Assembly (NCBI GenBank): GCA_933822405.4
Contig: CAKOGP040001866.1
Span: 1 to 15,415 of the forward strand
DNA: 15,415 nucleotides
Direction of reading: 5' to 3'
From: Cylindrotheca closterium
Lineage: Eukaryota > Bacillariophyta > Bacillariophyceae > Bacillariales > Bacillariaceae
Shown here: positions 1 through 7,255 of the stretch, in pieces
Numbering within the stretch: position 1 is the stretch's first letter
Layout of the letters: each line of letters opens with the position of its first letter
The notes under the pieces: model-generated
What the model saw: the letters and a program-made list of their open reading frames with translations, nothing else
Told to the model about the DNA's origin: nothing
Database searches by the model: none
Position numbers and translations under genes: made by a program

Positions 1-535
1 GTGTTTGAACATCTTTGTCGTATTTCCTTGTGGAGTGACGAAGACTGTACCACTCTTGGCACCACATCAGAGAGATATCTGGTCCAGATGGAGGCTCCAT
101 GAGATTGGATGGGCGAAGAACTGTGAGGGCAAACTCCTTTTCGAAATCATGAATGACCTTCAGCTTAGATTTGTAGGTGACGTGAGTTCCCTTTGCCCAA
201 GACGAGATGATGTCTAGGAGCCGGACCCGTTCCAACATTAACAAAATAACATCATCAACTTTGACAAGTTCTCGCTGTAGGTATTGACGGACGGTACAGG
301 CTTCACACACAAAATTCGGCCAGTTTGCTTGCTTTGGGAATGGAAGGCCCTCGCCTCGAAGTCGGCGGGTGGTGAAAGGAACTCCAGCTCGAAAACATTC
401 CCGGTGGTAGCAAGTCCCGTAGGGCCGAAATTTCCCGAATCCTGAAGTGGAAAAGGAGCATTGGAGGCGAAACTCAATGGCTTTCTTGGTGAATCTCGTC
501 ACGCAGCCGGCGCATAAGTGTGGCTTGGGCTGCAT
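1..535 (-). CDS. Cys-rich, tyrosine-recombinase-like ORF, N-terminal 178 residues (runs off the window)
   Basis: An open frame from an ATG at 535-533 to the window edge with no stop. It overlaps the 3' end of the RT/RNase H frame by 62 bases in the +1 frame. Residues 8-80 carry paired cysteines (C8xxC11, C26, C42 with H44 and C47, C77xxC80), which suggests a zinc-binding finger. Residues about 85-178 are helical and contain an LLDIISSWAKGTHVTYKSKL stretch followed by a phenylalanine/glutamate-rich helix. This resembles the SAM-like core-binding domain that precedes the catalytic domain of tyrosine recombinases. In DIRS-type elements the recombinase replaces a DDE integrase and inserts circular cDNA. 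The catalytic R-H-R-Y residues would lie outside the window, so the assignment rests on position plus this N-terminal pattern. The alternative is an unrelated retroelement accessory protein. Confidence 0.55.
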   Translation of the reverse strand, partial: MQPKPHLCAGCVTRFTKKAIEFRLQCSFSTSGFGKFRPYGTCYHRECFRAGVPFTTRRLRGEGLPFPKQANWPNFVCEACTVRQYLQRELVKVDDVILLMLERVRLLDIISSWAKGTHVTYKSKLKVIHDFEKEFALTVLRPSNLMEPPSGPDISLMWCQEWYSLRHSTRKYDKDVQT

Positions 536-2258
536 GCCAAGAGGGGGCGGTAGTGGGAGTTTTGTCCAACCTTGATGGAGTCAGCGAGAGTGTGTGAGGT
601 GCCATGTGTAGAACAACAATTGGAATAGGAAGGAGAGGTGGAAAGCGTAGCTGTGTTTGGTGGGGGTAGATGGTACCGATCTCTTCGATGTAGCGGGACA
701 TGTGGCGCCAGGAAGCTTCAACTACTCGAGGCACAAAGAGGATTGCTGAAGTAGTGAATGGACATTCGACCCAAGAGTTGAGCAAGAAGGTCAGGAGTTG
801 CCGGGCCAGTTCAGGTGGCGGGCACCATACTGTTGTTTGGTGCAAACAGAGGTCCGCTGTCCATTGTTGGTTCCAGGAACGGTATTGGGCCATATGTGCC
901 AGATGAGGCAGGTGTTGCCAAACCAAAGTCCAGTCCAGTGGCATGGGATCGAAGATTGCTTGTGTCAGTCGATCTGAGTCCATGATGTCTTGTAGAGTTG
1001 ACATCCAAACTCCTCGACTAAGTCCATCAGTGCCTTGCGTGATCAAAACTTGGCCTGGGACGTGTATCACCTGGAGGACACATTGAAGATCAAGTTCCAG
1101 CAGTCTGATCTCGCTGAGCAACTGGTGAAGATCTCGCCGCTTGGAGGAACCAGTAGTAGCAATCCAATATACTCCAGAGTTGTCAGTGAAGTAGAAGACG
1201 GTCGTGCCAATGACGAGGTGGGCTTGGGGGCTCTCTTTGATCCGAAGAAGGGTCTCTTTCAGTGCAAAAATGAAGACTGCCGGTTTCCACTTCCCGCGCC
1301 ACATTTCAAAGTCACAGTTAGGTAGTTGGAGGGTCCCACCGGTGCCAGTGCCGCTACCATCACCAAAGGTTGGGACAAGGGTAGCTGCTTCCCATCCTCT
1401 GACATATCTCCCTTCACTCCGTAGTAGGAACTGTTTCCACCACTTTAGTTCATCAAGTACTTGAGAATTGAGGCATGTCGTTGTGTAGTAAGGCTCCGCG
1501 CCGATCCCAAGTCCAGGTGGATGGACTAGTGTGTGAAATTCCTTCAGATGGGTGTGGCCAAGCCGACGAGGTGTTGCTTTGGTCAGTGACTCAAGAACTC
1601 CCACAGCAACAGCAAGACTCAATTGTGACCACTTCTTGTGAGTTGGTGACTGGAGTAGGTATTCGCAGATGGCCAGGGCTCGGTCCTTTTTGGATTCCGG
1701 GATTCGTAGGCATGGAATGTCGGTAGTGTCGAACAGGAAGCCACAGTATTTGACCACTTGTTGAGGTGGAACCAATTTCTTTGGGTGGAAAAGGAAACCA
1801 CAGTCAACGGCTGTGTCAAGGAAGAATGCCAGAGCTCGAGTGGTCTTCTCATGGGAGGGTCCATGGATAAGGAAGTCATCAACCCAAACCCAGATGTGCA
1901 CAGCTCCTCCATCGGCCGAAGTAAGAATGAATCCGTATCCAAGTTTCGGATCAAATCCGTTGTTCTGGAAGCCGGTCCAGTAGCAGTTGGCCTTGGCTTC
2001 TCCTTGGAAGACATCAAACTTTTCTTTCACCAAACGCACAAAGGCCAATCCAATTCGGCATGCAATGGCTGGGCTGTTTCCAGCTCCCATTGCAAGCCCG
2101 TAGTATGTCAACAGCTCCTCGGTTTTTGGGTGTAGAAGACCAAGATACGGCCGGTCTTCTGGGTGTGTTGGAAAGTTGTAGAAGAACTTGGACAAGTCCA
2201 CAACTGAAGAGAATCCGCCAGTGTACATTTGGTCGACGATGTGGGCAATCCTTGTCAT
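474..2258 (-). CDS. Reverse transcriptase (C-terminal palm) plus RNase H of the YR-type element
   Basis: This 594-residue frame copies element RNA into DNA and degrades the template. RT motif A is at residues about 16-30 (VVDLSKFFYNFP, catalytic D21). Motif B is at 55-65 (AMGAGNSPA). Motif C is at 124-131 (VWVDDFLI, D127/D128). A motif D/E-like segment is at 161-176. RNase H follows: D300 (FGDGSGTGTGG), E335, D359 (FTDN) and D411 (GTDGLSRG, with HVPG before it). The HVPG...DGLSR ending is typical of RNase H in DIRS-like and related elements. The 180 residues after RNase H are unassigned but retain a proline-rich FPPLLPIPIVVL block. The listed start is only the first ATG after a TGA at 2274-2276. 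The true protein continues in the same frame from upstream, where RT motifs 1-2 are encoded. Translation of an intact RT is blocked by that TGA unless it is read through. Confidence 0.9.
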   Translation of the reverse strand: MTRIAHIVDQMYTGGFSSVVDLSKFFYNFPTHPEDRPYLGLLHPKTEELLTYYGLAMGAGNSPAIACRIGLAFVRLVKEKFDVFQGEAKANCYWTGFQNNGFDPKLGYGFILTSADGGAVHIWVWVDDFLIHGPSHEKTTRALAFFLDTAVDCGFLFHPKKLVPPQQVVKYCGFLFDTTDIPCLRIPESKKDRALAICEYLLQSPTHKKWSQLSLAVAVGVLESLTKATPRRLGHTHLKEFHTLVHPPGLGIGAEPYYTTTCLNSQVLDELKWWKQFLLRSEGRYVRGWEAATLVPTFGDGSGTGTGGTLQLPNCDFEMWRGKWKPAVFIFALKETLLRIKESPQAHLVIGTTVFYFTDNSGVYWIATTGSSKRRDLHQLLSEIRLLELDLQCVLQVIHVPGQVLITQGTDGLSRGVWMSTLQDIMDSDRLTQAIFDPMPLDWTLVWQHLPHLAHMAQYRSWNQQWTADLCLHQTTVWCPPPELARQLLTFLLNSWVECPFTTSAILFVPRVVEASWRHMSRYIEEIGTIYPHQTQLRFPPLLPIPIVVLHMAPHTLSLTPSRLDKTPTTAPSWHAAQATLMRRLRDEIHQESH

Positions 2259-2273
2259 GAAGACCGGATCTTG

Positions 2274-2276
2274 TCA
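2274..2276 (-). other. In-frame TGA interrupting the reverse transcriptase
   Basis: The codon order is GTG TGA CAA GAT CCG GTC TTC ATG, with both flanks in one frame. It lies between GGQNDCV and QDPVF, a block that in related elements usually carries glycine here. That points to a single-base nonsense change (for example GGA to TGA) rather than a normal gene end. Confidence 0.85.
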
Positions 2277-2981
2277 CACACAATCGTTCTGGCCGCCGCG
2301 TAGCATGTCCGCAATGACTCTCCACTCGCCAGGCTGTCCGTCTTTGCCGACCACAAAAAGTAGCGCATTGGTGAGGACTTTGAGGCCCTCATCAATGTGT
2401 CTCAGCACTCCAAGTCCAACAAGTTCATCCACAAACTGGACGGCGGCTTCCAACATCTCTTCATCCATTGGGGCATTTGGTCGAATGTGGGGCTCCGGTC
2501 TCTCCAAAAAATTCTGTCTAGCGCCTGTTCGGAGTTCCTCCCAGTGCTCAGATGGGAATTCCCACCATAGCAGTTGAAGCCATTTTGGGGAAGGTCCGTC
2601 TTTGTTGTAGTTCTGTCGATGCACAGCCAACCGATGAAGGCCATCGTCAAAGATGTCCTTGGGCTCTGGATAGTGTTCTGAAGCCCATCGGAGGTTGGAT
2701 ATGCGTTGCTGGTGCCAAGTCCCTCCTGGAGATAGATCTGCCGGAACCCAACCAAAATCCTTGTAGGTCGTGGGTCCAGCAGGTGATGAAGCCTCGTTGC
2801 CGGGTCCGTCCCCAGCCGGCGTAGGTCTTGATTCCAAAGCAGGCTTGGGGAACAGATGTTGGAGTGAATGTGATAGGTATTCCCAATGAAACAACGATGT
2901 TGTTCGTTGCAAGCTTTTCTTGGACAAGTTCATTTCTGGGCCTTTCGGTATTCCAAGCCCTCTTGCCATTTCCTCCTTCAA
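2274..2981 (-). CDS. Upstream part of the RT protein: methyltransferase tail, linker and RT fingers
   Basis: This frame is the same as the RT/RNase H frame and is separated from it by one TGA and five codons. Residues about 140-235 (HWEELRTGARQNF, then NALLFVVGKDG and WRVIADMLRGGQNDC) match the fingers region preceding RT motif A, so it belongs to the RT. Its first residues (KEEMARGLGIPK) fit as the direct continuation of the preceding frame's C-terminus (TEKGVRRF), as in the conserved end of C5 methyltransferases. The frame opens only 24 bases upstream of the listed TTG. There is no ATG at that point, the first in-frame one being four codons further on. I infer one ancestral protein split by a -1 shift near 2980 and a nonsense codon at 2276. 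The middle (residues 35-130) is an unassigned linker. Confidence 0.75.
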   Translation of the reverse strand: MKEEMARGLGIPKGPEMNLSKKSLQRTTSLFHWEYLSHSLQHLFPKPALESRPTPAGDGPGNEASSPAGPTTYKDFGWVPADLSPGGTWHQQRISNLRWASEHYPEPKDIFDDGLHRLAVHRQNYNKDGPSPKWLQLLWWEFPSEHWEELRTGARQNFLERPEPHIRPNAPMDEEMLEAAVQFVDELVGLGVLRHIDEGLKVLTNALLFVVGKDGQPGEWRVIADMLRGGQNDCV

Positions 2982-3751
2982 AATCTCCGAACTCCTTTTT
3001 CAGTGCAAATGTATGCTCCTATTTGGTTGGGCATAGGGTCGTGTAGTGAATACGGAGTGTGGTTGGTGCCGTTGTTAGAGTAGGAGCCTCTTGGTACCAA
3101 ACCGGGTGGTGTGAGTAGATTTTCCATGGGTCGAATCACAGCTAGATCTCTGTCCAGGTTGTCCCACACCCATTGTGCTCCAATGTCAGCTCGAGTGCGG
3201 GCCACTAGGGGTCTCTCTTGGTTGATGGCTCCACCGATGGAAGTTGCATTGATAGTTTGGCAATTGACGTAGTAGCCAATGTCTCTCCATCTGGTGGTGG
3301 TTGCCTTGCTGGTTGGGCCATATTGCCATAGAGTTGGATCAGAGCGCCAACATTCAATGACGAGTTTTGGTCGCTTTTCGGGAGGCACGGACTCCACCAT
3401 GTCCTCCCATGGTTCTCGACGGGGGCTACCACTGGGTTGCTTGTAGTTACCTCGCTCGATCACCAACAAATCTACTGGGTAAGTGTTGAGGAGCCCCTTC
3501 CAAGATCGGTGGGGTCCAAAGAGCACTACCGGTGGGTCTTCCAAGTCTGACGGTACCGTCTCACCATTCTCTCGGATGGAGAAGGATACAGTGATCTTGG
3601 GCCATGCATATTGCATGACTTCACATCCACTTCCAATAATTCCCATGTTCTCAATCCCGATCGCTCCCACAGTAGCTACCCTTCGAATTTCCACCCCCAC
3701 AGTCACGCTTTCTTCTTCCTCGCAGACACATTGTTTCTCACCTTCGAAAGT
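2978..3751 (-). CDS. Divergent C5 cytosine DNA methyltransferase-like domain of the retroelement
   Basis: The frame is open from 3751 (just after a TGA at 3752-3754) to a TGA at 2978-2980. No ATG lies near its start; GTG occurs at 3706. The order of blocks resembles C5 methyltransferases: a hydrophobic strand (VDLLVIERGNYKQPSGS) at the position of motif IV; RPKLVIECWR at the position of motif VI (family ENV, here ECW, glutamate kept); then TRWRDIGYYV followed by GGAINQERPLVARTR, like motif VIII (QxR). The end, KGVRRF plus the next frame's KEEMARGLGIPK, resembles motifs IX/X. The motif IV Pro-Cys pair is not seen (Asn-Tyr at that place), so catalytic activity is doubtful. The N-terminal AdoMet-binding motif I is not convincing. 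The family call is inference from motif order. The alternative is an unrelated retroelement domain. Confidence 0.5.
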   Translation of the reverse strand, partial: TFEGEKQCVCEEEESVTVGVEIRRVATVGAIGIENMGIIGSGCEVMQYAWPKITVSFSIRENGETVPSDLEDPPVVLFGPHRSWKGLLNTYPVDLLVIERGNYKQPSGSPRREPWEDMVESVPPEKRPKLVIECWRSDPTLWQYGPTSKATTTRWRDIGYYVNCQTINATSIGGAINQERPLVARTRADIGAQWVWDNLDRDLAVIRPMENLLTPPGLVPRGSYSNNGTNHTPYSLHDPMPNQIGAYICTEKGVRRF

Positions 3752-3754
3752 TCA

Positions 3755-4052
3755 GATAAAGGTACGAACAAAAGTCAGTTATAACAGATTAAATAATATG
3801 ACGACTTGTCATGAGTGGAGTGATGGTAGTGGCGGTTGGGTTTTGGAGCGCAGCTCGTAGTGTGATGTTGGTTGCTTCAGGGGTGGTTCCGATGTGTGAT
3901 GTGCATTTTGATGGGGTCCAGAGTCTGCTTAAAGAATCAGTATCTCCGGTAGGGGGGCTCCAGAGTCCGCTACTGGGGTAGCATCTCTGGCGATGGGTCC
4001 CAGAGTCTACTACAAGGGTAGCATCTCCGGCTTTGGTGTTCGGCGAATAGGT
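3755..4052 (-). other. Gag-to-methyltransferase spacer with a continuing open frame
   Basis: After the gag stop (TAG at 4053-4055) the same frame stays open for roughly 90 codons, to a TAA near 3800, and includes GDATLVVDSGT within the first minisatellite unit. The D-S-G there recalls a retropepsin, but its location in a 40-bp repeat and the lack of flanking protease motifs argue against one. From about 3755 to 3800 the sequence is T-rich on the minus strand with stops in frame and an AG near the start of the next open frame. A short intron or a frameshift scar could explain it. No other gene is seen. Confidence 0.4.
3910..4030. repeat. Three-copy minisatellite of about 40 bp
   Basis: Units at 3910-3949, 3950-3991 and 3992-4030 share CCAGAGTC, a TACxxGGGTAGCATCT-like block and CTCCGG or CTCTGG. 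The first unit has diverged in the middle (AAAGAATCAG). Unit lengths are 40, 42 and 39, so copy-number change would shift the reading frame. Confidence 0.8.
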
Positions 4053-6044
4053 CTAGGACTTTGCCCAACTCTCGGACACCTCCTTGATAACTTCTTCCAT
4101 AGGACGCGTTTTCTCGCCCTTGTTGTCGTTCGCATATTTGGCTGCTACCTTTCCAGCTGCAGCCTTGGCCCAAGATCCGGCTTGGTCCTTCAGAGGAAAA
4201 ACAGTCTTGATGTGCTCTAGTCCAGCGGCAATGTGTAGGTCGCGGTTTTTGCAGTGGGAGCATTTCTTTGGTGAAGGGTCTTGGTCCTTATGTGGGTTGC
4301 CTCTGCCTTCTTTAGGGCCTCCTTTGATAGCCTTGACTGCTTCGAGCTCATCGCGTAGTCGTTGGTTTCTTCGGTCTTGGCGTTCAAAATTCTTCTCAGT
4401 GATGGTGTCGTTGACAAAGCCCTTCTTCTTGGCATCGCAAAGATAGGCATAGTTCTGAAGTAGGAGCATCTTCTTGGAGTTGCAGTTGGTCCGAATGTCC
4501 AGTAGATTTGAAGAGTGGACCTTTAGGATGACCAAGGCTTCGGAGTCTTCCCATGGATCCGCTGTGGCGTTCCATTTGAACATGATCTTGCCAATCAGGG
4601 CAGTGTAGTTGAGGAAGGACTCCCTGATAATCCTTGGGAGTAGGCCCCTTTCGAGGTAGTCGTCAATGAAGGACGACGTGTATCCGAGGCAACCGAGGTA
4701 GTGCATCATTCTGAACCGGTAGTTCTTGAAGATGACGTCCTCTTTCTTGTAGCACTGCTTGTAGGCGTCCAGGAGGGTGTCTTCGGAGGTGATCAGACCC
4801 AATCCATGACGGTTGCGTCTACCATATCCCGAATCAAGCATTGTAATCTTGGAGTTGTCGGAGCCCAAAGTCTCCGCAAGTCGAGTCAGCACATCTTTGC
4901 TAACTCCGCTACCACTTTCACTGTCTCCTCCACCGGGTGAAGTCTTACCTGGTAACGCCGCAATATCATCCGCTCTATCATAGGTACCGTTGATCTCCGC
5001 ATTTTTGGTCATGGCCTCCGGCATCATTGCCTTATCAATCTCAACACTGGTGATTTCGATCTCATGGATCTTGTCACTGTCACCCTTGGACCCATCTTGT
5101 TGGTAGGTAGGAATGGGCCCTTGGTAGGTAGTAGGTCTGGTCGGTGTAATTACTGCTGGTGGTGTTTGGGTAGGTAGAGTGGGAGGAGCTGGTCCGTTTC
5201 CCTTGATTGTCCTGGCATTGTAGTGGCCGTTGGCGGTAGGTAGGTTGGTAGATCCCATGGGAATCATATTAGGAGTTCCAGTAGTTGAAGGGGTTTGGCT
5301 ATCTTGTAGGGCCTGCTGCTCCATCATGCGATCCATCTTCTCTGTGGATTTCTGGAGCTTGACGAAGAATGGTTGGATCTTCAGTAGCACTGTGTCGAGG
5401 ACAGATGGTACGGTAGTGGTGGTGGCTGACAGTTCTGGGTCCAATTTTCTCGCGGTGGCGGCAGTTGGCTTGGAAGGGGATTTGGAAGTGTTGTTGCCCT
5501 CTTCAATAGACACTTGTTTAGGAGGAGGCTTGTTCTTCCTCAACTTCTTCTTTCTGGCGATTGGGGTTTGTTTGCGGGCTGTTGCTCGACCCTTCTTCTT
5601 GCTGGGAGTGGCCTGCTTCCCTTTGCGGGCCGGTTTCTTCTTGGGCAACTCCGCTTCTAGTTTAGCACGTTCCGCCTTCAGCCTCAACAGTTGGGTCTCT
5701 CTTTCCATCAGAGCGATCTTATCGTTAAGCTCTTGGAGAGCATCGGCCTCGGGATCCTCGTTGAGGTGGCCTTCTGTCTCTCCCTCACTGGCTTCAAAAT
5801 CTGTTGCTTCAAAGTCTGTTTCTTTGCGGTCAGTGTCCTCGGGTCCCTCTTCATCTTCAGAAGGAGACTCCTCGTCGTCTAATCCTGTAGCCCGGTTGAG
5901 GCTCTCGTCCATTCTCTCTTCAGATCGGCTGAAACCATCCTGTTGACCGTGGATGATGTAATCCCCAGTGTTGGTGTTCTTGTCCTTGGTGGAGACAATT
6001 CCCTCATACCACATAGGTTTGGCACGGTGTCCTTCTTCTCTCAA
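4053..6044 (-). CDS. Gag-like protein of the YR-type element
   Basis: This 663-residue frame is probably the nucleocapsid/capsid-like protein that packages element RNA. Residues 8-35 contain MWYEGIV and GDYIIHG, like a small Tudor/SH3-type barrel, and the frame shows matching sequence upstream of the listed TTG. Residues 50-100 are strongly acidic. Residues 101-133 form a heptad-rich coiled coil. Residues 134-175 are lysine/arginine-rich (KKKPARKGK) and likely bind nucleic acid. Residues 200-330 are low-complexity T/P-rich. Residues 410-560 are a helical, capsid-like region. Residues 595-611 hold a C-x2-C-x5-H-x6-H finger. The TTG at 6044 is unlikely to be the start, because the frame is open and protein-like back to 6334; the first in-frame ATG is at 6014. 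Domain names are inferred from composition and pattern, not from a database match. Confidence 0.75.
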   Translation of the reverse strand: MREEGHRAKPMWYEGIVSTKDKNTNTGDYIIHGQQDGFSRSEERMDESLNRATGLDDEESPSEDEEGPEDTDRKETDFEATDFEASEGETEGHLNEDPEADALQELNDKIALMERETQLLRLKAERAKLEAELPKKKPARKGKQATPSKKKGRATARKQTPIARKKKLRKNKPPPKQVSIEEGNNTSKSPSKPTAATARKLDPELSATTTTVPSVLDTVLLKIQPFFVKLQKSTEKMDRMMEQQALQDSQTPSTTGTPNMIPMGSTNLPTANGHYNARTIKGNGPAPPTLPTQTPPAVITPTRPTTYQGPIPTYQQDGSKGDSDKIHEIEITSVEIDKAMMPEAMTKNAEINGTYDRADDIAALPGKTSPGGGDSESGSGVSKDVLTRLAETLGSDNSKITMLDSGYGRRNRHGLGLITSEDTLLDAYKQCYKKEDVIFKNYRFRMMHYLGCLGYTSSFIDDYLERGLLPRIIRESFLNYTALIGKIMFKWNATADPWEDSEALVILKVHSSNLLDIRTNCNSKKMLLLQNYAYLCDAKKKGFVNDTITEKNFERQDRRNQRLRDELEAVKAIKGGPKEGRGNPHKDQDPSPKKCSHCKNRDLHIAAGLEHIKTVFPLKDQAGSWAKAAAGKVAAKYANDNKGEKTRPMEEVIKEVSESWAKS

Positions 6045-6571
6045 GACGCGGTGCAGGCGGCACTTGGTCTTGAGTTTCCCACAGATAATCCGGTGCTTCT
6101 TACTATTGGAGGTCGGTCCTTTGCATACGGCCCGGCAATGTTCATGAGCGAGATGGACCCATGCATTGAGTGGGACCTCTCTTTCCTCTTCTTCTGCCGA
6201 CTCTCGGCTTCTGCCTCTGTGTCTTCTGGTGCGGTGTCTTCTGGCTCTGTGTCTGGCGTTGGTCCTCTTGGGTTTCTGCTGGGTCCTCCATCTGACAATG
6301 TTGCATCATGGTCGGAATTGAAATCTTGCTCCTCGTCGTCGCCATCACTTTCGGCAGATGTGGTTTGAATCTGGCGATACTTCGCCGGGCGATATGGGCG
6401 CTGCTGACGCTGTTCTCGTCAAATGAGAATGACGAGACCGGCTAGAGGCCCTGCTGGCTCCAGCGCTGGATGCGTCGGAATGTACAGTCTCGCTGGTACA
6501 GTGGTACCACGGCCTGTCCGTTCGGTGTTTGGCGAGAAGACACTTGTGAGGAATCCGGGTATACTTGTCAT
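6045..6571 (-). pseudogene. Broken N-terminal part of the gag-like gene
   Basis: A frame from an ATG at 6571-6569 reads 50 codons, meets a TGA at 6419-6421, and continues in the same frame through an acidic region (SAESDGDDEEQD, DTEPEDTAPEDTEAEAES) to a stop at 6041-6043. From about 6200 downward the frame that continues into the main gag ORF becomes the protein-like one (REVPLNAWVHLAHEHCRAVC, CGKLKTKCRLHRVL). So a -1 shift near 6185-6215 separates the acidic N-terminus from the rest. Both breaks are inferred from where protein-like sequence switches frame. The exact start is uncertain because another frame (6345-6605, serine-rich) is also open here. Confidence 0.5.
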
Positions 6572-6626
6572 GGCAGGTGGTGGCACTCCTCGGTTCAACT
6601 GGCACTAGAATCTTGTCTAAAAATCA

Positions 6627-6639
6627 CTCTCTCCCCCCT
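6627..6639 (-). other. Polypurine tract-like run followed by TG
   Basis: On the minus strand AGGGGGGAGAGAG is followed at once by TGATTTTTAG. A purine run directly before a TG is the usual arrangement of a polypurine tract and 3' LTR start. It could be the 3' end of an internally deleted gypsy-like element. No matching LTR copy is visible elsewhere in the window, so this stays a candidate. Confidence 0.25.
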
Positions 6640-6790
6640 AGCAGTTAAAAATTTTCTACCTATTGCTGGAGTCTGGATGTGTTTTGCTCAAGTTCCAAGT
6701 TGGACTGATTTGTGTGCCTTTGGTGGAGCTCAAGCCACTCAATTCGGTCATTTCTCGCTGGCACATCCAGTCTCGTAGCTTCTTACGTGC

Positions 6791-6817
6791 GGCGGTCCTC
6801 GCATGCCTCGGGCCGCC
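6791..6817. other. GC-rich hairpin
   Basis: GGCGGTCC (6791-6798) pairs with GGGCCGCC (6810-6817), giving an 8-bp stem with one G-T wobble and an 11-base loop centred on GCATGC. It sits at the junction of the two elements. The function is unknown; it may be a remnant of an element end. Confidence 0.4.
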
Positions 6818-6847
6818 GGAATAAGGAATTCTTCTTCTTCATTTCTT

Positions 6848-7231
6848 TCAAAACCTTTCTATACGGTCGGTTGGGTAGAGTTCAGGTTTAGCCATAGTAT
6901 TAACTTTTACCATCGCGCCTTGTGGAATACTTCTTGCATGAATCATTGTAGTTTCGCCTCCAGAATCAAACAATACTCGTAGTGGTTTTGCAGAATGGTT
7001 TCCGGCAATGTTTCCCCATTGCATCAAAGAAATAGGTGTCAATTTCTTTTTGTTCATCGATTCACCCGTAGATTCCAAGGTTTGTTTTGGAGTTGGTACA
7101 CAAATGAGAGAGTCATTCAAAAGAAAATGTATTTCTTCTTGCGTCATCGGACCGTGATCAGGGGTCGATGCTGTAGCAAAAGATGAAAGATTAGATTGGA
7201 GGAAAGGATTGATTAAACGGTTAGACTGCAA
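6848..7231 (-). CDS. Retropepsin-like aspartic protease, start of pol, C-terminally truncated
   Basis: The listed frame has 127 residues. Residues 84-100 read PLRVLFDSGGETTMIHA, with the catalytic D-S-G at 89-91, as in LTR-retrotransposon proteases that cleave Gag-Pol. The preceding 80 residues (MTQEEIHFLLNDS and so on) are a linker. The frame is the same as that of the gag C-terminal piece at 7256-7447 and is separated from it by one TGA and nine codons; the listed start is a TTG and probably not real. A complete retropepsin needs about 60 further residues, including the flap and a second hydrophobic-G motif. The frame stops 38 residues after the active site at a TGA (6848-6850), so the enzyme is truncated. 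Confidence 0.75.
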   Translation of the reverse strand: MQSNRLINPFLQSNLSSFATASTPDHGPMTQEEIHFLLNDSLICVPTPKQTLESTGESMNKKKLTPISLMQWGNIAGNHSAKPLRVLFDSGGETTMIHARSIPQGAMVKVNTMAKPELYPTDRIERF

Positions 7232-7255
7232 ACAAGTATTGCTTTGGAGAGAAGG

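Larger units (their letters stand above)
1..6571 (-). mobile_element. YR-type (DIRS/Ngaro-like) retrotransposon, left end outside window
   Basis: Five consecutive minus-strand reading frames form one retroelement: a gag-like frame, a methyltransferase-like frame, reverse transcriptase, RNase H, and an overlapping frame with a recombinase-like N-terminal domain. Seen directly: the RT motif VDD, an RNase H with D-E-D-D residues, and a 62-base overlap between the RT/RNase H frame and the next frame. Overlapping RT/RH and recombinase frames are known from DIRS-type elements. No protease or DDE integrase is seen in this part. I found no terminal repeats, so the right boundary (6571, the first plausible gag ATG) is only the coding limit. 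The element is decayed: two in-frame TGA codons and two apparent frameshifts. It continues beyond position 1, where the recombinase catalytic domain should lie. Confidence 0.7.
6572..6847. other. Junction between the two retroelements, no gene recognised
   Basis: This is the stretch between the gag start of the YR-type element and the truncated protease of the gypsy-like element. It contains a pyrimidine tract and a GC-rich hairpin, listed separately. Reading on from the protease frame, two TGA codons (the first at 6848-6850) are followed by about 60 open codons that do not look like the rest of a retropepsin. No terminal repeat or target duplication could be identified, so the exact junction is unknown. 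Confidence 0.5.

Noticed and set aside
2647..2886. Minus-strand frame beginning MGIPITFTPTSVPQACFG
   Set aside because: It overlaps the RT-linked frame in a different phase and lacks retroelement motifs, whereas the overlapping frame leads directly into RT.
4015..4030. VDSGT motif after the gag stop as a retropepsin active site
   Set aside because: It lies in a 40-bp minisatellite and has no flanking protease fold or second motif.
5230..5946. Plus-strand 238-residue serine/leucine-rich frame
   Set aside because: It is the antisense shadow of the acidic, coiled-coil and basic regions of the gag-like gene.
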